Positions 55,081 through 62,632 of a DNA stretch of 64,000 bases are shown here, piece after piece. Source of the stretch: Cognatilysobacter bugurensis (GTDB lineage Bacteria; Pseudomonadota; Gammaproteobacteria; Xanthomonadales; Xanthomonadaceae). The stretch is from NCBI RefSeq assembly GCF_014652095.1, contig NZ_BMYD01000001.1:1341466-1405465 (forward strand). Reading direction: 5' to 3'. Below the pieces are notes generated by a model, which saw only the letters and a list, made by a program, of their open reading frames with translations, was not told the origin of the DNA and made no database searches. Each line of letters starts with the position of its first letter. Positions within the stretch are counted from its first letter, which is position 1. A program made the position numbers and the translations under genes.

Positions 55081-55449
55081 TTACGTGGCATCACCGCTCA
55101 AGACCAAGCTGCCGATAAAGAACAAGTAGCCGAGCGCAAGAAGGGTGAACAGATGTACCACGCCCAGCCAGCGCCACTTGAGTGCTAGTACAGACGGAAC
55201 AAAAAGGACGAGCGCGGCCGCTGAGCCGACTAACGGGACGGCTTGAGCGAGCGCCGGTGACTGTCCGGGTTGGGCGCCAGCCAGAAGGCTAGCTAGGGCA
55301 AAGGTGGCGAGGCCCACGAGACCGGCAGAAGAAGCGAGAAGCTTGCGATTAGGCTCGGCCGCCAAGGCCAGCACGGGAAGCGTGGCCGCAATTACGAGCA
55401 GCCCTGGCGCGCCCTCTCCAATCGCGAACAGGACAAACGACCAGTCCAT
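55081..55449 (-). CDS. C15: four-helix membrane protein
   Basis: 122 aa with four hydrophobic helices (PGLLVIAATLPVLALA, LVGLATFALASLLAG, PLVGSAAALVLFVPSVLAL, HLFTLLALGYLFFIGSLVL). Own ribosome site (AGAGG) before the ATG. No family recognised. Confidence 0.72.
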   Translation of the reverse strand: MDWSFVLFAIGEGAPGLLVIAATLPVLALAAEPNRKLLASSAGLVGLATFALASLLAGAQPGQSPALAQAVPLVGSAAALVLFVPSVLALKWRWLGVVHLFTLLALGYLFFIGSLVLSGDAT

Positions 55450-55463
55450 GATCTACCTCTGCC

Positions 55464-55523
55464 CTCTAACACCTGAGTTAAGCCGCGCCGCGAAGCGGTG
55501 TCGGCTTGGACGAACTGTTAGGC
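55464..55523 (-). repeat. attC site of C16
   Basis: 60 bp; stem change GCGGTGTC and GAACTG. Confidence 0.95.
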
Positions 55524-55969
55524 CCCGCACCGCCGCTCTTGACGACGGGCGCCGGGGCCGACTTGATGGATCCGGTAAGATAGCCGCCGCCTTGAAGGAA
55601 GACGCAAGGGCTGGAGTAAGCATCGAAGACCTTCGCGGGCACCCGGCCAACCACTACGACCTGTTTGCCTTCTGTTGAGAAGTCGAACTCGGACGCTCGT
55701 TTGCCGGACACATAAGCCTCCGCGGGGAAACCTTCCGACGGGTCCTGGCAGTCTCCAACAACTACCGAAAAGTACAGCTGCCTAGTTTTGATGCTCTCCG
55801 CGTCCGACGGGCGCAGAGATACTTGAACAACTTCCTCGGTGCCAACCCGGTGGGAACTAGCTGACAGGATCGCTGGCCGCAGCTGGCAGCCCGCAAGCGC
55901 GAAAAGGACGAACGCCAATAAGGCCGCGGATAGGAGGCGTGGAGCTGCCGGGTGCGAAGCTGCTGCCAT
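55478..55969 (-). CDS. C16: lipoprotein with attC-encoded tail
   Basis: 163 aa. Signal sequence with lipobox (LLAFVLFALAGCQ). A single soluble domain follows with a conserved-looking RQLYFSVVVGDCQD. The frame reads into its own attC and ends GPNSSSKPTPLRGAA, the last 13 residues being attC-encoded. Confidence 0.74.
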   Translation of the reverse strand: MAAASHPAAPRLLSAALLAFVLFALAGCQLRPAILSASSHRVGTEEVVQVSLRPSDAESIKTRQLYFSVVVGDCQDPSEGFPAEAYVSGKRASEFDFSTEGKQVVVVGRVPAKVFDAYSSPCVFLQGGGYLTGSIKSAPAPVVKSGGAGPNSSSKPTPLRGAA

Positions 55970-55973
55970 AGGG

Positions 55974-56033
55974 GCCTAACACCTGAGTTAAGCCGAACCG
56001 CGAAGCGGTTTCGGCTTGGACGAATTGTTAGGC
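55974..56033 (-). repeat. attC site of C17
   Basis: 60 bp variant stem GAACCGCGAAGCGGTTTC, as in C6. Confidence 0.95.
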
Positions 56034-56363
56034 GCCAGCTTTGCTCACCAACGCGAAGAGAGCAAGCGCTCCGAAGAGCAGCGAGACGACTGAAGCCACT
56101 ACAGAGAAGACCTTAACGGCTAGCGGAGACGGGCGGCGCGGCGTGGCGAAGAAAGACTTGGCGAAAACCCATGCGCAGCCGAGAAAGAACAGCCCCCAGA
56201 TAGTGACAGCGAGGGGCTGAATCGGCGTACCGGATTGACTTACCACTGCCATCAGCAGGTTCACCAAGACCGCGCCGCTCAGCAGGCCTCCAACTACAGA
56301 AAGCAGCCGAGCCCACAGTACATGCACCTTTTTTGGAACCTGGTCGAGGTAGTTACCTGTCAT
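56028..56363 (-). CDS. C17: membrane protein
   Basis: 111 aa with three to four hydrophobic helices (LLSVVGGLLSGAVLVNLLMAV, PLAVTIWGLFFLGCAWVFA, VASVVSLLFGALALFALV). Start nine bases after attC AGGTG; stop from the attC core. No family recognised. Confidence 0.7.
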   Translation of the reverse strand: MTGNYLDQVPKKVHVLWARLLSVVGGLLSGAVLVNLLMAVVSQSGTPIQPLAVTIWGLFFLGCAWVFAKSFFATPRRPSPLAVKVFSVVASVVSLLFGALALFALVSKAGA

Positions 56364-56366
56364 GGC

Positions 56367-56426
56367 GCCTAACACCTGAGTTAAGCCGCGCCGCGAAGCG
56401 GCGTCGGCTTGGACGAATTGTTAGGC
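56367..56426 (-). repeat. attC site of C18
   Basis: 60 bp consensus site. Confidence 0.95.
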
Positions 56427-56453
56427 CCCAACTGTACTGCCCCACGCACCCGG

Positions 56454-56684
56454 CTACGAGCCGCCATCTGCTTCAAGGTGTTCTGCGGGCGTGAGAAAGG
56501 GTACAGAGGGATGCAGGCACGAGCGAAAGCACTCCCCGTGCGCGAACATGGACTGCGAGGCGCCCTCGGGCAATGCCAGGTGGATTTCGAGCGGCGGCTC
56601 GCCCACCACCGCCTCGCCACAGAAGCAGCACTGCACTACGCGCATATCCGCTATCGCCGCCTTCAATCTGCTGAGGATCGCCAT
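56454..56684 (-). CDS. C18: small cysteine-rich protein
   Basis: 76 aa. CCFCGE near residue 19, then a distal FAHGECFRSCLH suggest one zinc site. Start 11 bases after attC AGGTG. A competing frame (56381-56620) lacks motifs and is rejected. Function unknown. Confidence 0.65.
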   Translation of the reverse strand: MAILSRLKAAIADMRVVQCCFCGEAVVGEPPLEIHLALPEGASQSMFAHGECFRSCLHPSVPFLTPAEHLEADGGS

Positions 56685-56689
56685 TTGGG

Positions 56690-56749
56690 GCCTAACACCT
56701 GAGTTAAGCCGCGCCGCGAAGCGGCGTCGGCTTGGACGAATTGTTAGCG
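56690..56749 (-). repeat. attC site of C19
   Basis: 60 bp; inner core GTTAGCG. Confidence 0.94.
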
Positions 56750-57136
56750 CTCAGCTCGCGCGAGGTGGCGCGCCGCATCTCGCCGAGCCCGAAGCTTCAC
56801 TGGGTCACACCACCGAATGAAGACCCGGTGCAGCCAGTAGATAGACAAAGCAAGCGGCAGGTTGAGCGCCAGCAGTACCCAGCTGTCTTCGGGTCCACTC
56901 GCCCAGGCGAACTGCGGCAGTTCAAGGAGCCGCCAAGTGGTTACAGGCGCCACCCCCAGCAGGGTTAAGCCGTACCAGAATGAGAACAGCAGATAGCGGT
57001 AAGTCCATCTAGTACAAGCAACTGGGCTAGCCGTTGTCTCGGTCGTGACCTTCCAGCGAGCCTCATGACCCATTGCGACCATCCCGCAAGCGGCCGAGAT
57101 GAAGAGGTATGTAATTACGGGACCGACGAAATTCAT
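56744..57136 (-). CDS. C19: membrane protein
   Basis: 130 aa with three to four hydrophobic helices (GPVITYLFISAACGMVAMG, WTYRYLLFSFWYGLTLLGVA, SWVLLALNLPLALSIYWL). Ends in a basic, Arg-rich tail. Start 11 bases after attC AGGTG; stop from the attC core. Confidence 0.7.
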   Translation of the reverse strand: MNFVGPVITYLFISAACGMVAMGHEARWKVTTETTASPVACTRWTYRYLLFSFWYGLTLLGVAPVTTWRLLELPQFAWASGPEDSWVLLALNLPLALSIYWLHRVFIRWCDPVKLRARRDAARHLARAER

Positions 57137-57141
57137 ATGAG

Positions 57142-57201
57142 CGCTAACACCTGAGTTAAGCCGCGCCGCGAAGCGGCGTCGGCTTGGACGAATTGTTAGA
57201 G
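57142..57201 (-). repeat. attC site of C20
   Basis: 60 bp; cores CGCTAAC and GTTAGAG. Confidence 0.94.
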
Positions 57202-57268
57202 CGCATGATCCGCCAGTACCTCGCCTGATGTCACGCAGAGTGAGCCCGGCCACTGGCTGAGATGGCCT

Positions 57269-57637
57269 TTAATTTTTAGCCGTGAAGTAGCCCGTAACCT
57301 CGACTTCCTCACCGGGAAGCTCAGGTGGCGCTCGCAGTATCCAGATGCCTTCGTTGAAAGTGTGCTCGTCTGGCTCTGGCCGGGGGTCGGCATATATGGC
57401 GCCGTGCTCGAATCCGGAATGGTAGTGCCCAGTAAGACTCACCAGAGCGCCGTGCAGATCAACTCGTCTCGCGATGAGCTCTGGGACCGTGACGCGGAGT
57501 GGCCGGCCCTCAGGTTTGGGACAGCCATTGAACACGGTGCTCAGGAGGTCCACCTCCGCCCGCGCGACATTCTCCTCGGTCACCGGCGCGCAGGATGCGA
57601 GCACTACTACTCCAAGCATCCAGGCGACCTGCCTCAT
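57269..57637 (-). CDS. C20: lipoprotein with possible OB-fold
   Basis: 122 aa. Lipobox MLGVVVLASCAP near residue 16. The remainder (LIARRVDLHGALVSLTGHYHSGF, then EVEVTGYFTAKN) has the strand pattern of a small OB-like domain. Start nine bases after attC AGGTG. Confidence 0.74.
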   Translation of the reverse strand: MRQVAWMLGVVVLASCAPVTEENVARAEVDLLSTVFNGCPKPEGRPLRVTVPELIARRVDLHGALVSLTGHYHSGFEHGAIYADPRPEPDEHTFNEGIWILRAPPELPGEEVEVTGYFTAKN

Positions 57638-57640
57638 GCG

Positions 57641-57700
57641 CTCTAACACCTGAGTTAAGCCGCGCCGCGAAGCGGTGTCGGCTTGGACGAATTGTTAGGC
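57641..57700 (-). repeat. attC site of C21
   Basis: 60 bp with GCGGTGTC stem change. This is a short attC, although its paralogue C32 has a long one. Confidence 0.94.
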
Positions 57701-57895
57701 AGCGACCAACCATGTGGCTGCAGGCCTTTGGCGGAAGAGTACCGGCTGATGGGTCCGGAGGCGACAGGCTCAGACGGTTGCCGGACCCGAGCCGCCTGAT
57801 GCTCTCGGAGCACCCTCAGCCAGCCGAGGCGCGGAGCTACCAGCGCCACCGATGCAGCCGAAGAGCGAGCTCAGATCAATGTTGCGTTTGGCGCG
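57701..57895 (-). other. C21: ORF-less cassette, family A
   Basis: 195 bp without a convincing gene. It aligns over nearly its full length with C32 (62439-62632). A minus-strand frame (GWLRVLRE...RYSSAK) is open in both, but most substitutions between the copies change the amino acid and an indel shifts the frame. A noncoding RNA or regulatory cassette fits better. An 8-bp GGGTCCGG/CCGGACCC stem can form in this copy. Confidence 0.6.
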
Positions 57896-57955
57896 GCCTA
57901 ACACCTGAGTTAAGCCGCGCCGCGAAGCGGCGTCGGCTTGGACGAATTGTTAGGG
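57896..57955 (-). repeat. attC site of C22
   Basis: 60 bp; inner core GTTAGGG. Confidence 0.95.
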
Positions 57956-57981
57956 CGCACCGGTGCGAACCCCATCGATTT

Positions 57982-58524
57982 TTAGCCGACTAGCGAAACA
58001 TCTGTGTCTTGGAATGCTGTGCCGTCAAAGGAGGTGACCTCCACGCTATGGCCGCCAAACATGTCGCTATCGCCGTAATAGAACAGAAGCATCGCTTCGC
58101 CTGACGCCACGATACTACTGAGCTTCAGGTTCCGACAGAAATCCTCACGTGTGAGCGGGGGCTCTTCGACCCGTTCGAATGTTCCGTCGCCCTGTGCCAC
58201 GAGCCCGAACCGCCAATCAGAGTTGTAGCCCTCTAGGGATGTGTCGGCTACGAGGCGCCTACATGTGAAGTCGAGGTGCTCCAACGATTGCGCAAGTGAG
58301 GTAGCCAACACAAGCGCGCACTCAATGCCCTTGTTATCCGGAGAGACAGTGAGGTCTATAAGATCCTCTCCGTACCTGAGCTGGCCGCATAAGCTGCCAG
58401 GCAATTCTCTGCATGGGGTGAGGTTCCCGAGCACTGGGTGTTCGATAACGACGGTAAGGATCTCCGTGACACGCTGGTTGGGCGTGCGGCGGAACCGGCT
58501 GTAAACGCTGCGGAGTAGCCTCAT
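57982..58524 (-). CDS. C22: DUF2262-like hypothetical protein
   Basis: 180 aa soluble protein. VIEHPVLGNL at the N-terminus, then GQLRYGEDLIDLTVSPDN and a central helix, is reminiscent of DUF2262 proteins. Match is weak. Start 11 bases after attC AGGTG. Function unknown. Confidence 0.68.
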   Translation of the reverse strand: MRLLRSVYSRFRRTPNQRVTEILTVVIEHPVLGNLTPCRELPGSLCGQLRYGEDLIDLTVSPDNKGIECALVLATSLAQSLEHLDFTCRRLVADTSLEGYNSDWRFGLVAQGDGTFERVEEPPLTREDFCRNLKLSSIVASGEAMLLFYYGDSDMFGGHSVEVTSFDGTAFQDTDVSLVG

Positions 58525-58529
58525 GTGCG

Positions 58530-58589
58530 CCCTAACACCTGAGTTAAGCCGCGCCGCGAAGCGGCGTCGGCTTGGACGAATTGTTAGGC
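58530..58589 (-). repeat. attC site of C23
   Basis: 60 bp; outer core CCCTAAC. Confidence 0.95.
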
Positions 58590-58648
58590 GTACCGGCCAC
58601 GGACGGCCAGCTACGCCTGCTTGACCACACTGCACCCCGCGGCCCGGC

Positions 58649-58942
58649 CTAGGAGGCCTCGTGAGCTTCCGGTTCCGGTGGAGTAAATACCTTCATCTTG
58701 TACTGCCGGGACAGCGCCGCAAGAACTCGATTGACCAGAGTGCAAGGAGATTCGCTTTTTACCTGATGCTTCATCGCCGTGAATGTGTCCACAGCAACCT
58801 TATGCTCGTGCTCGGTGATCCAGATCCACGAGTCGCCCTGCAGCCCGGAACGTACATTGGGAAAGCTCCTGCTGAGCACGGATGCGATTCCCTCATGCTC
58901 CACAGAATAGTGCTGTTCGTAATGGAGCTCTGCAAAGACCAT
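58649..58942 (-). CDS. C23: small soluble hypothetical protein
   Basis: 97 aa with own ribosome site (GAGAGGATGAG before ATG). Alpha/beta pattern with DSWIWITEHEHKVAVDTFTA. Longer frames upstream run through an attC and are rejected. No family recognised. Confidence 0.68.
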   Translation of the reverse strand: MVFAELHYEQHYSVEHEGIASVLSRSFPNVRSGLQGDSWIWITEHEHKVAVDTFTAMKHQVKSESPCTLVNRVLAALSRQYKMKVFTPPEPEAHEAS

Positions 58943-58980
58943 CTCATCCTCTCTCGGCCGCGAAGACTTTGCACCCGGGC

Positions 58981-59040
58981 GCCTAACACCTGAGTTAAGC
59001 CGCGCCGCGAAGCGGCGTCGGCTTGGACGAATTGTTAGGC
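58981..59040 (-). repeat. attC site of C24
   Basis: 60 bp consensus site. Confidence 0.95.
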
Positions 59041-59048
59041 GGCACCGG

Positions 59049-59333
59049 CTATCGCCTGCACCGCCAGCACTCACCACTGCCAGCAATGTAAACCAGAGCA
59101 TGACAGTCTGGACATGGTGCCGGTTCCCCGTGTGGCCGATACGGCTCGTACCCCATCCGCAGATGATGGACAGCCATGGCCTCTTCCCAAGTGTTGGCCT
59201 CGACGGTGTAGAGCAGAGCCGCAGACGCCGCCAACAGCTTCTTGGATCGCTGCTCGGCAATAGCAGAAGCGCTGGCGAACGTTACGTCGCCTTCTGGGTC
59301 TTGCCACGCTTCAAATACTCGCTTGCCTCGCAT
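59049..59333 (-). CDS. C24: small protein with C-terminal zinc ribbon
   Basis: 94 aa. A helical N-terminal part is followed by CPDCHALVYIAGSGECWRC, two CxxC pairs forming a probable zinc ribbon at the extreme C-terminus. Suggests nucleic-acid or protein binding. Function unknown. Confidence 0.7.
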   Translation of the reverse strand: MRGKRVFEAWQDPEGDVTFASASAIAEQRSKKLLAASAALLYTVEANTWEEAMAVHHLRMGYEPYRPHGEPAPCPDCHALVYIAGSGECWRCRR

Positions 59334-59344
59334 TTTGCTGTGCC

Positions 59345-59404
59345 GCCTAACACCTGAGTTAAGCCGCGCCGCGAAGCGGCGTCGGCTTGGACGAATTGTT
59401 AGGC
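59345..59404 (-). repeat. attC site of C25
   Basis: 60 bp consensus site. Confidence 0.95.
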
Positions 59405-59893
59405 CTCAGCTGCATAACCCACCGTGCCGATGAACAGCCGGCGATTGCGGTACACCAGCCAGCCGATTAGAGCGTATACGACCAAGCTAATTGCAAGGGA
59501 GGTCCACATCGCGTTAGGAGTGAAAATGAGGTCCAGCGCCTCTTGCCGTACCGGCAAGCCTCGAAGCTCTCTACCGACCTCGTACGCATTCCGGACGCCG
59601 GGGAGATCCCTCATTGCCAATGCGACAGTGACGACATTCTGTGCTGCGCCGGCACCTAGCGCGCTGAGTAGAACCGGGTAGCCGACAGACGCCGGGCGCA
59701 ACAAGTAGTAAGCCCCTGCAGCATTCAGCAGCATGACTGCCCCGGCCATGGCGAAAAAGAGCCAAGTGAGCCCTGCCGCGGACAAGATGTAATAGTCAGA
59801 GGTCGTCGAATAGCGGGCGAGCGAGTCGAGGTCCCTGCCGGCAGCCCAGAAGAACCAAAGAATCAGCAGGATGATGGAACGCGGGCGCTTCAT
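59399..59893 (-). CDS. C25: four-helix membrane protein
   Basis: 164 aa with four hydrophobic segments (SIILLILWFFWAAG, LTWLFFAMAGAVMLLNAAGAYYLL, VLLSALGAGAAQNVVTVAL, MWTSLAISLVVYALIGWLV). Own AGAGG site before ATG; stop from the attC core. No family recognised. Confidence 0.72.
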   Translation of the reverse strand: MKRPRSIILLILWFFWAAGRDLDSLARYSTTSDYYILSAAGLTWLFFAMAGAVMLLNAAGAYYLLRPASVGYPVLLSALGAGAAQNVVTVALAMRDLPGVRNAYEVGRELRGLPVRQEALDLIFTPNAMWTSLAISLVVYALIGWLVYRNRRLFIGTVGYAAEA

Positions 59894-59907
59894 ATGTTGC
59901 CTCTGAG

Positions 59908-60023
59908 GCCTAACACCTGAGTTAAGCCGCACCGCTGCCGGCTGTGACCGAGGACCGGATGGTCAAGCGAGCGGACTTATAACGAAGCCACGGAGCGGTG
60001 TCGGCTTGGACGAACTGTTAGGC
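59908..60023 (-). repeat. Long attC site of C26
   Basis: 116 bp: same core and stem ends as the 60-bp sites, but an extra ~56 bp lies in the central variable terminal structure. Confidence 0.92.
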
Positions 60024-60260
60024 GGCAGCGGGCGCGGACGCCGGCTGCCACCACCGGGCGAACACTACCGCACGAGTGCTCCGGACGACACTGCACGAAG
60101 GGGAGAAGAGTTCCAGCCGAACTCGCACTCGAGCCGGTTGTGGCCGATGCGTTGCGCGAAAGAGCAGCCGGGACGCAGAGCTCAATTAAGCGGAAGAGCA
60201 GCTGGGGCGCCGACGATCAGATACTGGCTTTCACCATTGAACACACTCGCCACCCGTGCC
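60024..60260 (-). other. C26: ORF-less cassette, family B
   Basis: 237 bp without a plausible gene; the minus-strand ATG near the right end closes after six codons. It aligns with neighbouring C27 in several blocks (GGGCGAACACTACC, TGCTCCGGAC, TGTGGCCGA, TGAACACACTCGCCAC). Probably an RNA-producing or inert cassette that duplicated and diverged. Confidence 0.6.
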
Positions 60261-60377
60261 GCCTAACACCTGAGTTAAGCCGACCCGCTGCCGGACGTTT
60301 CAGAAGGCTGGAAGCGTGAGCAACCGGACCTTTCAACGAAGCCACGAAGCGGGTTCGGCTTGGACGAACTGTTAGGC
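60261..60377 (-). repeat. Long attC site of C27
   Basis: 117 bp; central insert resembles that of C32 (shared CCGCTGCCGGACG and CGGACCTTTCAACGAAGCC). Confidence 0.92.
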
Positions 60378-60615
60378 GGTAGCGGGCATGGATGCGAGCG
60401 ACCACCTGTGGGCGAACACTACCTCACGGTTGCTCCGGACAGAACAGCAAGAACGCCAGAGATGTTCCCGTTGCCACTACGTCCGAGCCGGATGTGGCCG
60501 ACGCGTTGCGCGGAAGGCTGCGCGGGGCCGAGCTGCCCGATCGTGCGAGTAACGACATGGGACGCCGACTGGCAGACGCCCGCTCTCACCTCTGAACACA
60601 CTCGCCACACGTGCC
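60378..60615 (-). other. C27: ORF-less cassette, family B
   Basis: 238 bp, paralogue of C26. A 63-codon frame is open on the minus strand but is not preserved in C26, has no ribosome site and has no family resemblance, so I do not call it a gene. Confidence 0.58.
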
Positions 60616-60675
60616 GCCTAACACCTGAGTTAAGCCGCGCCGCGAAGCGGTGTCGGCTTGGACGAACTGTTAGGC
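60616..60675 (-). repeat. attC site of C28
   Basis: 60 bp with GCGGTGTC and GAACTG changes. Confidence 0.94.
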
Positions 60676-60676
60676 G

Positions 60677-60928
60677 TCACCTGCCGCCCCAACGCCAGCG
60701 TGGAGGCTCGCCCTTTAGCCAGCACACCGCCAGCACGGCCAGCGTGAGCAAGGTGAAGTACGCCGCGTAGCGAACTGGCTCGGCATCCGGTGGCACTCGG
60801 GCCGACAGCGCGACAATGCCGACAACATATGCGGCGAGGACGACCCAGCCCTGCCACGCAACAGGGAAGCCCCAGCCCCAGCCGTAAGTCTTAGCCGGGA
60901 ACCAATAGCCCTTATCTCCTAGCATCAC
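60677..60928 (-). CDS. C28: two-helix membrane protein
   Basis: 83 aa. Trp/Gly-rich N-terminus (GWGWGFPVAWQGW), two hydrophobic helices (VVLAAYVVGIVALSA, YFTLLTLAVLAVCWL) and a basic end (PPRWRWGGR). Strong own ribosome site (GGAGG). Resembles small membrane proteins known from other cassettes; role unknown. Confidence 0.74.
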   Translation of the reverse strand: MMLGDKGYWFPAKTYGWGWGFPVAWQGWVVLAAYVVGIVALSARVPPDAEPVRYAAYFTLLTLAVLAVCWLKGEPPRWRWGGR

Positions 60929-60950
60929 GACCTCCTGCAGTGACTGTGAC

Positions 60951-61010
60951 GCCTAACACCTGAGTTAAGCCGCGCCGCGAAGCGGCGTCGGCTTGGACGA
61001 ATTGTTAGGC
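60951..61010 (-). repeat. attC site of C29
   Basis: 60 bp consensus site. Confidence 0.95.
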
Positions 61011-61020
61011 CCCGCCCCGT

Positions 61021-61380
61021 TCACTTGCAAAACGACATGCAGCGCGCTGGCGACGCCACCACCTGGCCCGCTGGCCCGGGCCCAACTGTAAAGACACAGT
61101 TATCGCCTTGCTTCAACTTGAGCAAGGTCGCTTGCTCAGTCAGCGACTGAACAACATAGGTGATCTCCATGCCGGCCGTCGGAGAGCCGCCTATTCCGGC
61201 CTTCTGAAGTGCGGGCGCTGCGTTTAAGTTTGGACATGCGTTGTTGAGCGTGACCATCGCAGCGGTCGCCTCTGCAGTGTAGGAGGGCGGTTGCTCGGCA
61301 TCAGTCCCCGCCGTGGTTCCGTCTCGGGAGCAAGAGCACGAAGCGATACCGAAAACTGCCACTACAAATGTCCAACGCAT
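61021..61380 (-). CDS. C29: small lipoprotein
   Basis: 119 aa. Signal sequence with lipobox (VVAVFGIASCSC). A compact cysteine-containing domain follows (NACPNLNAAPALQ ... DNCVFTVG ... CMSFCK). GGAG-like site before the ATG at 61380. Function unknown. Confidence 0.72.
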   Translation of the reverse strand: MRWTFVVAVFGIASCSCSRDGTTAGTDAEQPPSYTAEATAAMVTLNNACPNLNAAPALQKAGIGGSPTAGMEITYVVQSLTEQATLLKLKQGDNCVFTVGPGPAGQVVASPARCMSFCK

Positions 61381-61419
61381 TTCCGCTACTCCATGCAGAT
61401 TGTGATGCGGCAATGAGGG

Positions 61420-61479
61420 GCCTAACACCTGAGTTAAGCCGCGCCGCGAAGCGGCGTCGGCTTGGACGAATTGTTAGGC
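61420..61479 (-). repeat. attC site of C30
   Basis: 60 bp consensus site. Confidence 0.95.
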
Positions 61480-61540
61480 GCTACGGTGCTGCCCAGAGGG
61501 GCCGCTGTTCATGTGGACGTGCGGCATGCGCCCTCATTAA

Positions 61541-61924
61541 CTACCAAGACCTGCGTAAATACCCTTCCGGAATGCCAGAGCGTCCATCCAGTTTGGTGAT
61601 TTCCCACCTCGACGAATCGCGATGCTCATACAGTACCTTGAAATCGTTCGAAGGTCTTACGATCAGCAACGCGACCTTAAACCCCAACTTTCTCTGAAGC
61701 TCTGCGAGGCAGTTGCTAAGCAGTGACATGACCTCGATCTCATGTTCGTCGTCAGAGTCAACAAAATGCGCTTCGTGGCCCGCGAGGTAAGTTACTGCTA
61801 TTCCCGAGCTTTCCTCTGACACAGTGAACCTGAGGTAGGCCTCCTCCCAGTCTCGAACGTACAGGCGGATATAGCGCATGAACTCGGTAACGGCCTCGAG
61901 TACCAGTTCTGCTTCTTGCTGCAT
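61541..61924 (-). CDS. C30: hypothetical protein, possibly immunity-like
   Basis: 127 aa, acidic alpha/beta protein (WEEAYLRFTVSEESSGIAVTYL, ending DSSRWEITKLDGRSGIPEGYL). The overall pattern recalls small immunity proteins but I cannot assign a family. A GTG at 61957 is an alternative start without a ribosome site. Confidence 0.62.
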   Translation of the reverse strand: MQQEAELVLEAVTEFMRYIRLYVRDWEEAYLRFTVSEESSGIAVTYLAGHEAHFVDSDDEHEIEVMSLLSNCLAELQRKLGFKVALLIVRPSNDFKVLYEHRDSSRWEITKLDGRSGIPEGYLRRSW

Positions 61925-61985
61925 CACGCGTTCACTCTCTTGTAAAGGGGCGAGCACTTGGCTGGCACGGACACGGGCTCTTAGC

Positions 61986-62045
61986 GCCTAACACCTGAGT
62001 TAAGCCGCGCCGCGAAGCGGCGTCGGCTTGGACGAATTGTTAGGC
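61986..62045 (-). repeat. attC site of C31
   Basis: 60 bp consensus site. Confidence 0.95.
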
Positions 62046-62308
62046 CACAGCTTGCGCCATAGCCAAGCAGCCGCCAAGCCATAGGCCAGCCATTGGGCTG
62101 TGGCGACCAAGGCGACCGCTGCATTTGATGGGGCCGCGCTACCCGGGAAGCCGGACAGCGCAAAGAGGGTAGAGGGCAGATTGACGGCCGACGCGACATT
62201 GGTGATGAGTGGCATGCCCGTCAGGTGGCTGGAAAGCGGCGAGTTGCCGGCCAGCAGTAGCCAGCTAGCTCCGGCGATACCTAGAGCCCGGACCAACAAC
62301 TGCGACAT
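62000..62308 (-). CDS. C31: membrane protein with attC-encoded tail
   Basis: 102 aa with two or three hydrophobic helices (LGIAGASWLLLAG, NAAVALVATAQWLAYGLAAAWLW). The frame reads into its attC, adding PNNSSKPTPLRGAA. Own AGAGG site upstream. Confidence 0.7.
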   Translation of the reverse strand: MSQLLVRALGIAGASWLLLAGNSPLSSHLTGMPLITNVASAVNLPSTLFALSGFPGSAAPSNAAVALVATAQWLAYGLAAAWLWRKLWPNNSSKPTPLRGAA

Positions 62309-62321
62309 AGCTGCCTCTGTG

Positions 62322-62438
62322 GCCTAACACCTGAGTTAAGCCGACCCGCTGCCGGACGATGCCGAAGGCCAGTGTTCTGAGCGCCCGGACCTTTCAACGA
62401 AGCCACGAAGCGGGTTCGGCTTGGACGAATTGTTAGGC
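62322..62438 (-). repeat. Long attC site of C32
   Basis: 117 bp; central insert close to that of C27. Confidence 0.92.
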
Positions 62439-62632
62439 AGCGACCAACCAAGCGGTTGCAGGCCTTTGCGGAAGAGTACCGGTTGATGCGGCCGGAGGCG
62501 ACAGACCCACACGGTTGCCGGACCCGAGCCGCCTTGCTCTCTCGCAGCACCCTCAGCCAGCCGCGACTGAGAACGACAGGCGCTGTTGTTGCAGCCGAAG
62601 AGCCAACTGAAATCAAAGCAACGTTTGGCGCG
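62439..62632 (-). other. C32: ORF-less cassette, family A
   Basis: 194 bp, paralogue of C21 at roughly 75-80% by eye, sharing AGCGACCAACCA and TTTGGCGCG ends. Same cassette body, but joined to a long attC, whereas C21 has a short one. Confidence 0.6.

Noticed and set aside
57655..57849. 64-codon minus-strand frame in ORF-less cassette C21, also partly open in C32
   Set aside because: Substitutions between the copies are not biased to third positions, an indel breaks the frame, and no ribosome site is present.
50627..59932. Longer versions of C7, C19, C22, C23 and C25 that extend rightward through an attC (LTIRPSRRRFAARLNSGV segment)
   Set aside because: The extension is simply the open frame of the attC itself; ATG codons just after the core, or ribosome-site-supported ones, are better starts.
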